Made by a program: the position numbers and the translations under genes
Assembly (NCBI RefSeq): GCF_024362695.1
Contig: NC_065407.1
Coordinates: 13,578,001 to 13,642,000 of the forward strand
DNA length: 64,000 nucleotides
DNA from: Pectinophora gossypiella
Taxonomy: Eukaryota; Arthropoda; Insecta; Lepidoptera; Gelechiidae
Reading direction: 5' to 3'
The notes under the pieces: generated by a model
The model's database searches: none
What the model saw: the letters and a program-made list of their open reading frames with translations, nothing else
What the model was told of the DNA's origin: nothing
In this document: positions 9,905-20,205 of the stretch, one piece after another
Numbering within the stretch: position 1 is the first letter of the stretch
How the letters are laid out: every line of letters begins with the position of its first letter

Positions 9905-10470
9905 TATAAGCACACGCATTACGACTAGCTTGATTTCAACAGCTATTCCAAAACCTAACGGAAACGAATAATCCCACAGAACAGAACATGTAACTAATAC
10001 GCAGAAAGCAGCTCTCATGAATGCATAAAGTCATGTATGAATTCTTCGAATTCGGTTTCAACACTGAAGTTAGGCAATGCAAATAGCATGAACATCTTAA
10101 CTGGATTAAACCAGTATTCAGCGCATTCAGCATTTGTATGCTAGATGCCATGGTAGTTTGAAACTGCGGTGTGGGATATGCAGACGACATTGGCGCTGCT
10201 ATTAAGTTAGTTGATTTGTCGTTTGTAAAATGTGTGTTGTATTTTTAGTGTAAGTGTTAAATACAAAACACAGTCCAGCACTTAAAGCGTCACTTTTATT
10301 TCAACTTAAATTTAGGCGCTAAAATAGAACTGTATTAGTGATATATTTAAACCTAGCAACATACCAAAACCTCCTAATAGGCAAGCTACATAGCGTTGTT
10401 TCAATTTAGATCAAAAGTGTTTAAATTAAATTCAATAAGTCGAGGTTTTTTTGTGACAATTGAAATTTAG
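9905..10470. other. No recognised feature
   Basis: The minus frame 9936-10190 has no domain I can recognise. The rest is AT-rich. Confidence 0.35.
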
Positions 10471-10471
10471 T

Positions 10472-10548
10472 TTAGGGCTGTGCTGGATTCGACTGCGAAC
10501 TCAAAGTGAGAGGCAAGCGTTCTACCAACTGACACCCACGGCTCAATA
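10472..10548 (-). mobile_element. SINE-T4 head, minus strand
   Basis: Complement of a tRNA-like head: TTGGTAGAACGCTTGCCTCT (A-box region) and GCAGTCGAATCCAGCACAGC (B-box region). The fuller plus-strand copy is at 44188-44335. Confidence 0.65.
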
Positions 10549-10643
10549 ACTAGAAATAAAAATATAAAAACAAGAATTTCATTCGACAATTTAGTTATTC
10601 GCTTTTTGATAAAATAATGACGACGAATAATAACGATATAATA

Positions 10644-10969
10644 TATATAGAACAGCCTCTGTGGTCCAGTGGTTACTTACGATCCGAAGGCCCCGGGTTC
10701 GAATCCCGGTGGGGACATATCACAAAAATCACTTTGTGATCCCTTGTTTGGTTAGGGCATTACAGGCTGACCTGACCTGATTGTCCGAAAGTAAGATGAT
10801 CCGTGCTTCGGAAGGCACGTTAAGCCGTTGGTCCCGGTTATTATTTACTGATGAAAATGAGTAATCGTTACATGAGCCATCAGGTGCATTTGGCGGCTCA
10901 ATCATAACCCTGACCCCAGGATTGATGAGGTTGGTATTCCACCTGACAACCTACACGATAAGAAGATGA
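10644..10969 (+). mobile_element. SINE-B, full length, 13-bp target duplication
   Basis: Head CAGCCTCTGTGGTCCAGTGG (A-box) and GGGTTCGAATCCCGGTGGGG (B-box), body with GATTGTCCGAAAGTAAGATG, GCCGTTGGTCCCGG and GTTACATGAGCCAT, tail CACACGATAAGAAGATGA. TAACGATATAATA flanks it at 10631-10643 and 10970-10982. The pol III boxes are intact in sequence; the tRNA fold is not. Confidence 0.92.
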
Positions 10970-11010
10970 TAACGATATAATAATGTTATGGAGTGCTAAT
11001 AGCGAAAATA

Positions 11011-11336
11011 ACAGCCTCCGTGGTCTAGTGGTTAGAGCGTTAGGCTCACGATCTGGAGGTCCGGGTTCGATTCCCGATGGGGACATGGTAGAAATCACTT
11101 TGTGAGACTGTCCTTTGTTTGGTAAGGACTTTTCAGGCTTTAATCACCTGATTGTCCGAAAAAGTAAGATGATTCCGTGCTTCGGAGGGCACGTTAAGCC
11201 GTTGGTCCCGGCTATTAGCCGTAAAACACCTCCACCAACCCGCAGTGGAGCAGCGTGGTGGAGTATGCTCCATACCCCTTCCGGTTGATTGAGGGGAGGC
11301 CTGTGCCCAGCAGTGGGCGCATATAGGCAGTTTATG
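11011..11336 (+). mobile_element. SINE-A, full length, 13-bp target duplication
   Basis: Head ACAGCCTCCGTGGTCTAGTG and GTCCGGGTTCGATTCCCGAT hold the A and B boxes; the body has CACCTGATTGTCCG, and the tail is GTGCCCAGCAGTGGGCGCAT then AGGCAGTTTATG. AATAGCGAAAATA is duplicated at 10998-11010 and 11337-11349. Only 28 bp separate its target from that of the SINE-B to the left. Confidence 0.93.
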
Positions 11337-11349
11337 AATAGCGAAAATA

Positions 11350-11708
11350 TTTTATTTTATACAGTGCTTAAAAGTAAAGGAAGATTTTAGTGTACTCTTA
11401 TATTATGTAGCCTAGCACGGAGACGCCTCCACCCGCAATATAAACGCACGGATCTTCAGATGTCACTACAAATCCAATCTATAGCAGTGTATTAGATTCC
11501 ATTGAACGGATAATCTCAGTAAATCTGGTGGCTGAAGCCGGTAAGCTAGTTCTGTTGTAAGTCTTCTTTGGCTAATGGAAATAGAGGTGTGTGTAGATAA
11601 AATTGTACCACCATGTTTTCGTGGTAGATTTGATACAATGCTATCGAGGGCTATGTAAGACTCTAATGGCGAGCCGTTTTTGTATTTTAACAACAGTAGT
11701 AAGTAGAT
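11350..11708. other. No recognised gene
   Basis: A 75-codon minus frame (11466-11693) includes ESYIALDSIVSNLPRKHGG. I do not recognise it and there is no supporting context. Confidence 0.3.
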
Positions 11709-11800
11709 GGTAGGTATGTGGAGGAAGCAAGAGAAGTGTGTCAGGATCCAAGCAAATGGAATTCTATAGTCTCTGCTTCTTCTTATGTATGTAATAACAG
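11709..11800 (+). mobile_element. LINE-Q 3' end fragment
   Basis: The frame from 11718 reads EAREVCQDPSKWNSIVSA, a conserved LINE reverse-transcriptase end. Only this tip survives. Confidence 0.7.
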
Positions 11801-12320
11801 TAGTTCAGCAGGTAATTTATTATCCCAGAAAGCATTTTCATGTAAAATGATGCCAAGACGAGATCATATCGATCGAAATGTCAAAAAGTTATCAGATCTC
11901 ACGTAGAGCCAAGATTATAACTCCAGACACCATAACTATACAAACACTAAGTTCACAAACTCTACACATTAGGTAAAAATAAATATGGGGTTCGCCCGTT
12001 TCGTTGCTACATGAACTACATACACTCGTATAACAGAGTGGCAATGTACAGTTAACAAAGTTGCCTTGCTCAAGTGCCGGAAGCGAAATAGTTTTTTCAC
12101 CTTATGCTCATGGTGATGGTAGTGAGTCCACTGCTGACAATATACCCTAAGAATTTGGTTTGTGTGGTGTGGCGTTCTAGGTTTAATTGTTGTGTGTTGA
12201 TGTTTCTAATTAAACGACCACATAAAGTTTATTGTTTTTCACATATTTACGCGTTTTACATTTTTAATGTTATTATTACAGTTTTATAAATCACTGTATT
12301 TTTGTATTCTTTAAATTAAC
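11801..12320. other. No recognised feature
   Basis: AT-rich, without any repeat shared with the rest of the window. Confidence 0.4.
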
Positions 12321-12323
12321 TTT

Positions 12324-12725
12324 TTAACACAAGAAAATATTATTTATGCATCCATTTTTGATGCTAAGAAGGAAGTCTCTATCTTTGTCTATGACAATAC
12401 CTTTTTTATAGTAACCAAAACCATAGACATTTTTACATTTGTTCATGATCCAAACATGTGGTAAAATCCAAACCTTGAGTTTCGACAAAAGGTAGGTAGT
12501 GCCCTGCCTTTGCGCTTCGCTTTCGCTTTGCTTCACTCCCGTACCCCAGAGAATAATCTGTAATAGTCCTACGAGATTCAGGAGTTGTCGTTGAGTGTAC
12601 TGCAATAGGTCACACATAATTGCCGTTTGGTGTACCTTAGATGAAAATGTCTAAAAGGCCTCAACTTGTTGACTAGCTCCACGCACTGCTTCCAAAAGCC
12701 CGGGATTCCATATGACAGCCCCGAG
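12324..12725 (-). other. Unidentified minus-strand ORF region
   Basis: A 97-codon minus frame (12324-12617) reads LLSKLKVWILPHVWIMNKCK and GFGYYKKGIVIDKDRDFLLS. Just upstream another frame reads WNPGFWKQCVELVNKLRPF. The two are not joined in one frame. It may be a decayed transposon gene; I cannot name the family. Confidence 0.2.
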
Positions 12726-13685
12726 ATATAGAAAGAACATTACAAATAATGTAAGTGATAAACACTCTTTAATTTTGGCGAAAATATATATATTCGTAAG
12801 TAATTAAAATTACTCATAGATCAACTACCTAAAAACCTGTAAGAGATTTTATATATCTATGTTATCTACTGAAATATTGTATACTGTGGTGTACAGACAT
12901 CTATCGCTATATAGAGCTGACATTACAAGAAAGCGCGCGAAGTGCAAGACCCGCGGGCAACCTCCCACATCTCACCTTCTAAAATCATAAATAATTGAAA
13001 TACTTATCTTGCCTTAATTTAAGTCATGAGAGTTATCCCCCCCCCCCCTCCCTAGGCGACAGATAGGGTCATGGGAGGCCATGCAGGAGATAGGTTGTGC
13101 GACCTTGTGACGCCCCTGACATAAAAATTGGATCCGCTCCTGGAACGAATAAGTATGAATGCGAACGGAGAGTGTCCGTTCTGTACATAGTATTATTATA
13201 ATTGTAGCCAGAACTAATCAGGTAGACAAGTTGCAGCTACTCATCTCTAGGCCAAACACTTTCGTGTTTAGTCCGATATAAGAAAAAAATATACATTTTG
13301 ATTGACTGATTTGTAGACTATTTATCTGGCCCGAAAGTAAATAAAGGCAAATCAAAAACAAAACAAGAACATCTATACAAGCCACAGAGAGCTTTACAAC
13401 CTATTGCCAAAAGCAACGTCAGTAAAGCCACGACCTACAAACATTATCCTGGAAATGGTTCTGTCGGTGTGACTGTTTTGCCAGTTTGCACTTCTTGTAG
13501 CCTTTTTTAGGTCATTTGTCTTCGTGTTAAGCCAGGCACTCGGGCGCTAAGCTTACACAGCTCAATTTAAAAACCATTTCTTGTTAAGCTATATCTGTGT
13601 TACGTTGCAATTCTTTTCGTTACGACTTTCGGGTTTGTCGTAAATGTGTCCTTTCATGTTGTTTACATAAACGTAAATAGCTTTT
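12726..13685. other. No recognised feature
   Basis: Includes a run of 13 C at about 13030. The remainder is unremarkable; 13165-13200 faintly resembles the 9.8-kb repeat. Confidence 0.4.
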
Positions 13686-13687
13686 GT

Positions 13688-13895
13688 AAGTCCCACTGCT
13701 GCGCACATGCCTCCTCTCAATCAACCGGAGGTATGAAGCGCACCACGTTGGTCCACTGCGGGTTGGTGGAGGTGTTTGGACTAATAACCGGGACGGCTTA
13801 ACGTACCTCCAAAAGCATGGACCTATCTTACTTTGAGCCGGGTTCGATTCCTGATGGGGACATTGTCGAAATCACTTTGAAAGGCCCATATTGTT
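13688..13895. mobile_element. SINE-A with inverted 5' segment
   Basis: 13688-13835 is SINE-A 3' sequence in minus orientation (GTCCCACTGCTGCGCACATG, CCGGAGGTATG, GCGGGTTGGTGGAGGTGTTT). From 13836 the text changes to SINE-A 5' sequence in plus orientation (GGGTTCGATTCCTGATGGGG, CATTGTCGAAATCACTTTG). Read on the minus strand, this is an inverted 5' part followed by a normal 3' part, the arrangement produced by twin priming during LINE-driven insertion. Confidence 0.75.
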
Positions 13896-14004
13896 AGGCT
13901 GGGTGGATAAGCTGTCAATATACCGTTCAGTATGCAATACGTACAGAGTATTTGCTAAATAGTGAGCACTCTGTGAGTTACGGATGCGGGATTATGTACT
14001 TACT

Positions 14005-14040
14005 GAGCTGCGTTTGAAAATGCATTTTCAAACGTAACTC
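14005..14040. repeat. Perfect 24-bp palindrome
   Basis: CGTTTGAAAATGCATTTTCA then AACG (14011-14034) is its own complement, extended by GAG and CTC outside. Possible core of a vanished foldback element or a dimeric binding site. Confidence 0.9.
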
Positions 14041-14187
14041 AAATAGACTCAAATGGTGACGTAGACAAAATATTGTCGAACAAGTTAACACACGCTGCTA
14101 AAATGCGCTGCGTGTTCGAGCACAGAATGCGTCGCGGTGGGCGCGCGCCTTGTGACAGACTACAGCAATACATCGCACGCACTTACT

Positions 14188-14360
14188 AGATAGATAGATA
14201 GATAATCGATCGATATCGATAATCGATAAAATACTTTATTAAGCACAATGGACACAAAATACAGAGATAAGGACAGCATATACAGAAAAGCACAACAGGC
14301 GGCCTTATTGCTCATGCAGTAATTTCTTCCAGGCAACCTTTGGGTACAGGAAAATACTAC
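14188..14360 (-). mobile_element. LINE 3' end, minus strand, with GATA/ATCG repeats
   Basis: Minus-strand text GGTTGCCTGGAAGAAATTAC, GCAATAAGGCCGCCTGTTGT, TTGTGCTTAATAAAGTATTT followed by simple ATCG and TATC repeats. Similar text (GCGATCTCTTCGAGGCAAC) is at 27300-27325. The AATAAA and simple-repeat tail fit a LINE 3' UTR. Confidence 0.6.
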
Positions 14361-14413
14361 TACTACCACTACTACCACCACTACTACTACTACTACTACC
14401 ACTACTACTACTT
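14354..14413. repeat. (ACT)n microsatellite
   Basis: ACT/ACC repeats over about 60 bp, adjoining the LINE tail. The poly-Val frame on the minus strand is not a gene. Confidence 0.95.
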
Positions 14414-14880
14414 ACTAGGTAAGGCGGAACAAGATTAGCAAGAGATTTTTGTATGCAGTGTCTGAGGTGTGCTTTTTTCAGCCGCTAAGTGCATGCCATT
14501 ACCATCAGATTTAATTTTAAACGCAAAGATATTCTCGGCATAAAATTTCGACGGCCTTATGCAAAGTGGGGCCGGTAGTAATTGCTGATAGTGCAAAAAA
14601 ATCATTTTTCATTACTATCGGGCCCACTATGGACATGATAGCGGGATAACTCGATTGCTCTTCACAGAGGGCTTCGTAAATTCAATTTTCCCCGATCGCA
14701 GTTATAGCGATTGTGGCTCATACAACCATACAAGCGGTTCACTCATGGATTTTCAGCTTTGTGTTCTTTTGATTGAGTTCATCAAAGTCAATGAACCGTC
14801 GTGGTAATCAGTTAACATAAATTCACGACTATATCCCAATGGGGTAGACAGAGGTAGTGACCTCGTCGAACTTTCTCAAA
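14414..14880. other. Mostly unassigned, LINE-K fragment at its end
   Basis: 14815-14875 resembles LINE-K (CACGACTATATCCCAATGGG). The rest looks low-copy, with short CG-containing patches, and no coding frame. Confidence 0.35.
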
Positions 14881-14884
14881 GTAA

Positions 14885-15193
14885 ACGGCCTCCGTAGTGT
14901 GAGGTGAAGTACCAACCTCATCAACCCTGGTGTCAGGATTATTATTGAGCCGCCAAAGGCCCCTGACATGACTCATATAAGTCTACGTTCTTACATCAGT
15001 AAATAGTAACCGGGACCAACGGCTTAACGTGCCTTCCGAAGCACGGATCATTTTACTTTCGGACAATCTGGTGATCAGCCAGTAATGTACTAACCAAACT
15101 AGGGACCACAAAATATTTTTTGTGATGTGTCCCCACCGGGAATCGAACCCGGGCTCATCGTGAGCCCAGCGCTCAACCACTGGACCACGGAAG
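14885..15193 (-). mobile_element. SINE-B, minus strand
   Basis: Right end GCTCAACCACTGGACCACGG (complement of the A-box head), B-box complement CGGGAATCGAACCCGGGC, body CAGTAATGTACTAACCAAAC. Close to full length. Confidence 0.85.
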
Positions 15194-15364
15194 TCGTTCA
15201 GGTTTAGTATAATAATATATTTATTTAGGAAACTCCAAAACTTTTGGGAAATTTACACGGGATCTTTTGTTTGACTTACCGTTGTTTAACTAAGACCACA
15301 AAAATATTTTCCGACATTTTTTATAGTTATTTTTTTTTATATTACCTACTGAATAGGTAACCTA

Positions 15365-15545
15365 ACGACCTGTGGGCTAAGATCACTACAGAATGGTCTC
15401 CGAGCAGAGACAGAGAGGCGTGGCAGACGGAGGCGGAGAATGCGCGGAGATTTGGATGCTTTCCTGATGATGAGAGATTAAGCCTATATAGATAGCGCTG
15501 TACAACGTTGCCTTTGTAGTATCATAATAAATAAATAAAATAAAA
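15365..15545 (+). mobile_element. LINE C-terminal remnant and A-rich tail
   Basis: The frame reads LWAKITTEWSPSRDREAWQT, then EAENARRFGCF. The D-R-E-x-W pattern just before the end is common at insect LINE reverse-transcriptase C-termini. It finishes in AATAAATAAATAAAATAAAA. Confidence 0.5.
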
Positions 15546-15636
15546 TATTCTTTATGTCACAATTTTTTTTAATTACATGGTGGCCGACACATTATTCCAT
15601 ACATATCTGATCCAAATATCAAGCGACAATTATTTT

Positions 15637-15856
15637 TATACAGGCTGTTAGTGACATAGTAACGAATACTGAGGGGGATGATTCAGATCACGATTTGGAG
15701 TTGATATCAAGTGGAATTTCCTGTCGGAATTCATGATCTTTTTTTTATTTTTTTCAGGTCCACACTTTTGCGACAGAAAATTTCACTTAATATCAACTCG
15801 GTATCATGGTCTGAATCATCCCTCAATGTTTTCGTTACGATGTCACTAAGACCCTG
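15637..15856. mobile_element. MITE-D, nearly complete
   Basis: Left end ACAGGCTGTTAGTGACATAG, arm GAGTTGATATCAAGTGGAAT, right arm TTCACTTAATATCAACTCGG, right end GATGTCACTAAGACCCTGTG. About 220 bp, with a T-rich centre. Confidence 0.85.
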
Positions 15857-15869
15857 TGTATGCCTCTGC

Positions 15870-16440
15870 CATTACTTTTTATTTTTGGATAATTATGTAC
15901 CCAAGCACTCAGAAAATAAGGAATTAACCCGTTGGAGTTACACAGCGCCATCTATATATTTTTTGGATCGTGGGCTGGAAATTCGTCTATGATTTCATTA
16001 TTTACAAAACCAAACATAACCATAGCAGTATTAGGTATATTTTGTATGGTAAAAGTTTTTTTTCTAGTGACGTTTTCAAGAGAGGAAACATGTAAGCGAT
16101 TTGGGTTTAATATGTCAAAAGTCAATTTATTTATTTGACGAACACATGGTCGCAATAAAACATTTCTATTCCTATGAAACTGTCACGATTTTGGTTATGA
16201 AAATGAAAAACCGGTTGATTCGGACAACTAATTGAATACTAACGATTTTGGGTGTATGATTTTATCATAGGTTGGTTTAAATGTAGCTACTTGAGAATTT
16301 ACCTTATTCATTTATTCACTTATTTATTTTGAAATCAACATTTCCGTCAATCATCCGTCTCTTGATTGACGAAATCGAATCAAATCTGTTATGTGATAGT
16401 AATTATAATACCATATAGAATATCTCGGCTGCATTAGCAG
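15870..16440. other. No recognised feature
   Basis: Frames on both strands (15932-16138 plus, 15952-16155 minus) overlap and neither shows a domain. Confidence 0.35.
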
Positions 16441-16447
16441 TCGTTTT

Positions 16448-16566
16448 TAACCGTCAATCCGCACTGGGCCCGCGTGGTGGTTTAAGGCCCGATCTCCCTA
16501 TACATCCATAGGGAAGGCCGGGCCCCAGCAGTGGGGACGTTAATGGGCTGATGATGATGATGATAA
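16448..16566 (+). mobile_element. SINE-C 3' half
   Basis: GTCAATCCGCACTGGGCCCG, CCCGATCTCCCTATACATCC, CAGTGGGGACGTTAATGG, then GATGATGATGATGAT. The 5' head is absent. Confidence 0.85.
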
Positions 16567-16621
16567 AACATCTCGCCCCCGTTAATGGCGAATGGCCTTT
16601 AATGGCTTTAATGGCCTTTGA

Positions 16622-16700
16622 TGGCGAAGAGTGGGTGTATGTAGGTACTAACATCTCTGCCTACCCCTTCGGAAGTACAGTCGTGATGCTGTATTATGTG
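16622..16700 (+). repeat. LINE-J 3' end
   Basis: GAAGAGTGGGTGTATGTAGG, CTCTGCCTACCCCTTCGGAA, GTCGTGATGCTGTATTATGT. Other copies: 17650-17720, 18690-18805, 33050-33110 (plus); 41449-41508, 51265-51365, 51472-51600 (minus). Confidence 0.55.
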
Positions 16701-16753
16701 TCAAAACTGAAACTCCTGACACCGTGTACGATTCGAATAACCTGGGGTGTTAA

Positions 16754-17219
16754 AAATTTCACATTGAAGCAAATTATCAATAAGAAATATTGCTATTGAC
16801 AATACGCACTTACTTTTAGACGCACAAATGTCAAAAAGCAGTATTGCTTTTTAAATGAAATGCTAACGACCTCCGTGGTCCAGTGGTTGAGCGTTGGGCT
16901 CACGATCTGGAGGTCCCGGGTTCGATTTCCGGTGGGGACATATCACAAAAAAATACTTTGTGGTCTAGTTTGGTTAGGACATTACTGGCTGATCACCAGA
17001 TTGTCCGAAAGTGAGATGATCCGTGCTTCGGAAGCCACATTAAGCCGTTGGTCCCGGTTACTACTTACTGATGTAAGTAAGTAGTCGTTACGTGAGCCAT
17101 GTCAGGGGCCTTTGGCCGCTCAATAGTAACCCTGACACCAGGGTTGATGAGGTTGGTACTCCACCTCACAACCCACACGATAGAAGAAGAAGAAGAATGA
17201 GTTGCTCCAATGTGGCCTT
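16754..17219. mobile_element. Second TTAA-type MITE copy, split by a SINE-B
   Basis: Left end TTAAAAATTTCACATTGAAG, right end CTCCAATGTGGCCTTTTAG, so diverged inverted repeats matching 7139-7404. Inner text GTCAAAAAGCAGTATTGCTT also matches (GTCAAATAGCAACATTGCTT there). The left TTAA is intact; the right is TTAG. A SINE-B occupies the centre. Confidence 0.6.
16866..17196 (+). mobile_element. SINE-B inside the TTAA-type MITE
   Basis: Head ACCTCCGTGGTCCAGTGGTT and GGTCCCGGGTTCGATTTCCG, body GGCTGATCACCAGATTGTCC, tail CACACGATAGAAGAAGAAGA. Flanks AATGAAATGCT and AATGAGTTGCT are a plausible decayed target duplication. Confidence 0.88.
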
Positions 17220-17224
17220 TTAGA

Positions 17225-17645
17225 CCCTTTGTCGTGCTTTTAGCTTAGTACAGCAATAACATTATAGTTTACGCGTGGTACGAGATTGACGGGTCACGTC
17301 ACGTTACATATAATTAATCAACGTCAAAAGTCGGTTATACTTGAATTTAATTGAATTTGGATACTGAAACATAATTTTGATTCTTGAGATTAATATTCTA
17401 ATTATAAAAATTCAAAATTACCTTTTTTATGATTTCATTTTTGATGTGACTCATTGTAACCTGGCCGGAAATGAAGTCACCTCCATTGTCCGAGGGGTTA
17501 TTTTGTTATACGAAAAAATAGCGATTGTTAATGATTTTCCCTTGTAAATGTAAAGTTTCGTTTTGTTTTTGTACTTGGCTTCCTTTTATAATCAAATATT
17601 TTTCTTTTTCTTTAAGTTTATTCCTCATTACATGGGAGTTAAATA
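17225..17645. other. No recognised feature
   Basis: AT-rich; nothing coding or repeated that I can see. Confidence 0.4.
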
Positions 17646-17647
17646 TA

Positions 17648-17720
17648 ACTGACGAAGAGTGGGTGTATTTTGTATACACCTCCGCCTAACCCTTTGGGAA
17701 CACAAGCTTGATGGTAGGTT
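17648..17720 (+). repeat. LINE-J 3' end
   Basis: GAAGAGTGGGTGTATTTTGT, CCTCCGCCTAACCCTTTGGG, CAAGCTTGATGGTAGGT. Diverged copy. Confidence 0.5.
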
Positions 17721-17746
17721 TCTTTTAGTTTATTTCATTAAACTGC

Positions 17747-18055
17747 TTCCGTAGTTTAGTGGTTGGGCGTTGGGCTCACGATCCGCAGGTCCCGGGTTCG
17801 AATCCCGGTGGGGACATATCACAAAAATCAATTTGTGATACCTAGTTTGGTTAGAACATTACAGGCTGATCACCTGATTGTCCGAAAGTAAGATGATCCG
17901 TGCTTCGGAAGGCACGTTAAGCCGTTGGTCCCGGTTACTACTTACTGATGTAAGTACATGAGTCATGTCAGGGGCCTTTGGCGGCTCAATAGTAACCCTG
18001 ACACCAGGGCTGATGAGGTTGGTAATCCACCTCACAACCCACACGATAGAAGAAG
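17747..18055 (+). mobile_element. SINE-B, full length, 10-bp target duplication
   Basis: Head TTCCGTAGTTTAGTGGTTGG, B-box GGGTTCGAATCCCGGTGG, tail CACACGATAGAAGAAG. ATTAAACTGC flanks it at 17737-17746 and 18056-18065. Confidence 0.9.
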
Positions 18056-18065
18056 ATTAAACTGC

Positions 18066-18375
18066 AGCATTGGAGGCGATATGATGTCTATCACTCTCGA
18101 CGTATTGTTTTGATCCGATCACTGTCTTCGTATCATAAACGGTAGTGGGCACACAGTTATGATATGCGGTGTCCATTCAAAGACGAAACAATACTACCTA
18201 TGACACGATACTGTACCAGCTTAAGCAATACTCTCTAATGAGGAGCTTAATATGTCTAAAACTATTCGGATACTACCACAGAGCAGATAAGTTTGATGAC
18301 ATTAATAACCAATCTTGACATCAGTTTTCCTCGTGCGATGTATTCTCGTGTGGTTCCTCGTATTCAATCCGTGAT
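18066..18375. other. No recognised feature
   Basis: Mixed composition; no repeat match. Confidence 0.35.
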
Positions 18376-18379
18376 TATC

Positions 18380-18508
18380 CTGTTCGCAGAGCCGTGACTT
18401 ACATAGAAGTGTTACGAGTTTGAATCCCGGCTCGGGCTGTAAACCACTAAAATCGACTTTATGAGTTTTGAATTCATGTTTGAGTCGTAGATAATTTAAT
18501 GATATCAA
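18380..18508 (+). mobile_element. Diverged SINE-T4-like copy
   Basis: TTACGAGTTTGAATCCCGGC resembles a B-box, followed by TGAATTCATGTTTGAGTCGT, which is the SINE-T4 body text (compare 44285-44310). A similar relic is at 43160-43262. Confidence 0.4.
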
Positions 18509-18529
18509 GAGATATCAAGCGATTGACTC

Positions 18530-18805
18530 CAAGTGAAAAACTCGTCGTCATCCAAGTTCTACACAGTAGTAAGGGAAGCGCTGGACAGGAACCAGTGGAG
18601 GCAGATCATCCGCCCCAAGTGCAACCCTGATGCTGACCACGATCCTCAGATATGAGGGACCGACCAAGAGAGAGAGAGAGAGAATGGCGATAGGCTCGCC
18701 CGCTTTTACAGGGGACTTAAACATAAATCTGGCCAGGAAATGGTGTTTATATTATACCCCTCTGCCTACCCTTCTGGGGTTACAGGCGTAATGGTATGTT
18801 ATGTA
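18530..18805 (+). mobile_element. LINE remnant: RT C-terminus plus LINE-J 3' end
   Basis: The frame reads VREALDRNQWRQIIRPKCNP then DADHDPQI and a stop. (GA)n follows at 18668-18685, then TGGCGATAGGCTCGCCCGCT, GGGACTTAAACATAAATCTG and the J end CTCTGCCTACCCTTCTGGGG with TTATGTAA. This copy ties the J-type tails to a LINE. Confidence 0.6.
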
Positions 18806-18829
18806 ACTGTATTGAAAGACGATCGTTGT

Positions 18830-19318
18830 GGGTTACGGACCATCCGCATTCCTCAGAAATCAACCTAAGTAATCATTACAACGAATCGATCGCTAATACT
18901 CGATTTCCCGATTAAATCGGGTCTGTTCTTAAATGCCATCACGTCCTTGTATTTATCAGCATCGTTGTTTCGATAACAGCCTGAAGGCAAGACCTTACTC
19001 CTTGTTATTTTCACGGGAGAGTAACCGTCTGTATTCCATTAATGCCTGCTAACGACCGGACGCACTTCGGATTGGGGTTTAAAAGGGTTGAGTGGTTTTG
19101 TACACTCGTTCTGATAAAAGGGAATAGATGTTAAAGCTTTCAGCGATTTAAAAGATGTCCTGGAGGGATTCGTTTAGGCGCCAATGAACTAATAAGAATC
19201 GCTTGGAATTTCAATTGTCTTGTTGGAGGAATTTGCGGGGCTGTTACTTGTCTGATGAGAAGTGTTGCGAATGTTCAGGTTTCAAACACGTGACATTTAC
19301 ACCCGTATTCTAAAATGT
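18830..19318. other. Possible low-copy host noncoding DNA
   Basis: Balanced composition, no repeat hallmarks and no frame. Could hold regulatory sequence, but nothing proves it. Confidence 0.3.
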
Positions 19319-19327
19319 TAACTAGAA

Positions 19328-19565
19328 CCTTTGTGTTCCCTAGTTTGGTTAGGACATTACTGGCTGATCACCAGATTGTCCGACAGTAGGATGATCCGTG
19401 CTTCGGAAGGCACGCTAAACCATTGGTCCCGGTTACTACTTACTGATGTAAGTATGTAGTCGTTACATGAGTCATGTCAGGCGCCCTTGGCGGCTCAATA
19501 GTAACCCTGACACTAGGGTTGAGGAGGCTGGTACTCCACCTCACAACCCACACGATGGAAGAAGA
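19328..19565 (+). mobile_element. SINE-B, 5' truncated
   Basis: Begins at TTTGTGTTCCCTAGTTTGGT, so the tRNA head is lost, and continues to the CACACGATGGAAGAAGAA tail. Confidence 0.85.
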
Positions 19566-19854
19566 ACTAGAAACTTCCACGACGCCGTTCTCAGATGAAG
19601 CGACCTTAAGGAAGACCTCGAACTCAGTTCTTAATGAGTAATCTTAGACGTCACCTCAACCTAATCTCAAGTTTACTCCCACGTGGTTGAGTGGACCCGT
19701 GACGTCATTATTTTCATATTATTCTGTTAGCAATATGATAATGCTCGACTTCACTGAAAAAAGTCCTCAAGACAAGGACGTGAATGTCAACTTGAAATTA
19801 CAAAATTCTCAGCTGAAGTCGAGTCGAGTGGAGGAAGGTTTGAGTTAACATCTT

Positions 19855-20025
19855 GGAATATGGGTTACAGTGGACGCAAACGGGCTTTTGACCACAGTCA
19901 CCAGTGGTAAGTGTAAGTCCAGGTGAGAGCCTTTAGCGCTCCCCATTTGTCCGGCCAAGTAGTTAATGCCATCTGCGGCAAATCTACAATAAGTCGCGTC
20001 AAAAAAATAAATAAATAAGCGACTC
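19855..20025 (+). mobile_element. LINE 3' end with A-rich tail
   Basis: AGCGCTCCCCATTTGTCCGG, GCCATCTGCGGCAAATCTAC, AATAAGTCGCGTC, then AAAAAAATAAATAAATAA. A fragment of the same tail is at 56265-56330. Confidence 0.55.
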
Positions 20026-20107
20026 ACTAATTGTCATTGCTGCGGATTACACAAGACGCCGACTTCCACCACTGTCGCGCTGCTCGACCCTCCGCGCAGT
20101 TAACCGT

Positions 20108-20200
20108 TCGTCTTTTTTTTTTGACGTAACTTATTGTAGATTTGCCGCAGATGGCATTAAATACTTGGCCGGACAAATGGGGAGCGCTTATCCAATCGTG
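20108..20200 (-). mobile_element. Same LINE 3' end, opposite strand
   Basis: TTTTTTTTTGACGTAACTTA, GTAGATTTGCCGCAGATGGC, GGCCGGACAAATGGGGAGCG: the complement of 19930-20002. The two tails face each other across about 90 bp of GC-rich sequence. Confidence 0.6.
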
Positions 20201-20205
20201 CTGAA

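Noticed and set aside
10655..10730. tRNA gene in SINE heads (also 16870, 17750, 21810, 22360)
   Set aside because: A and B boxes are present but the acceptor strands do not pair and the sequence continues into SINE bodies, so these are SINEs.
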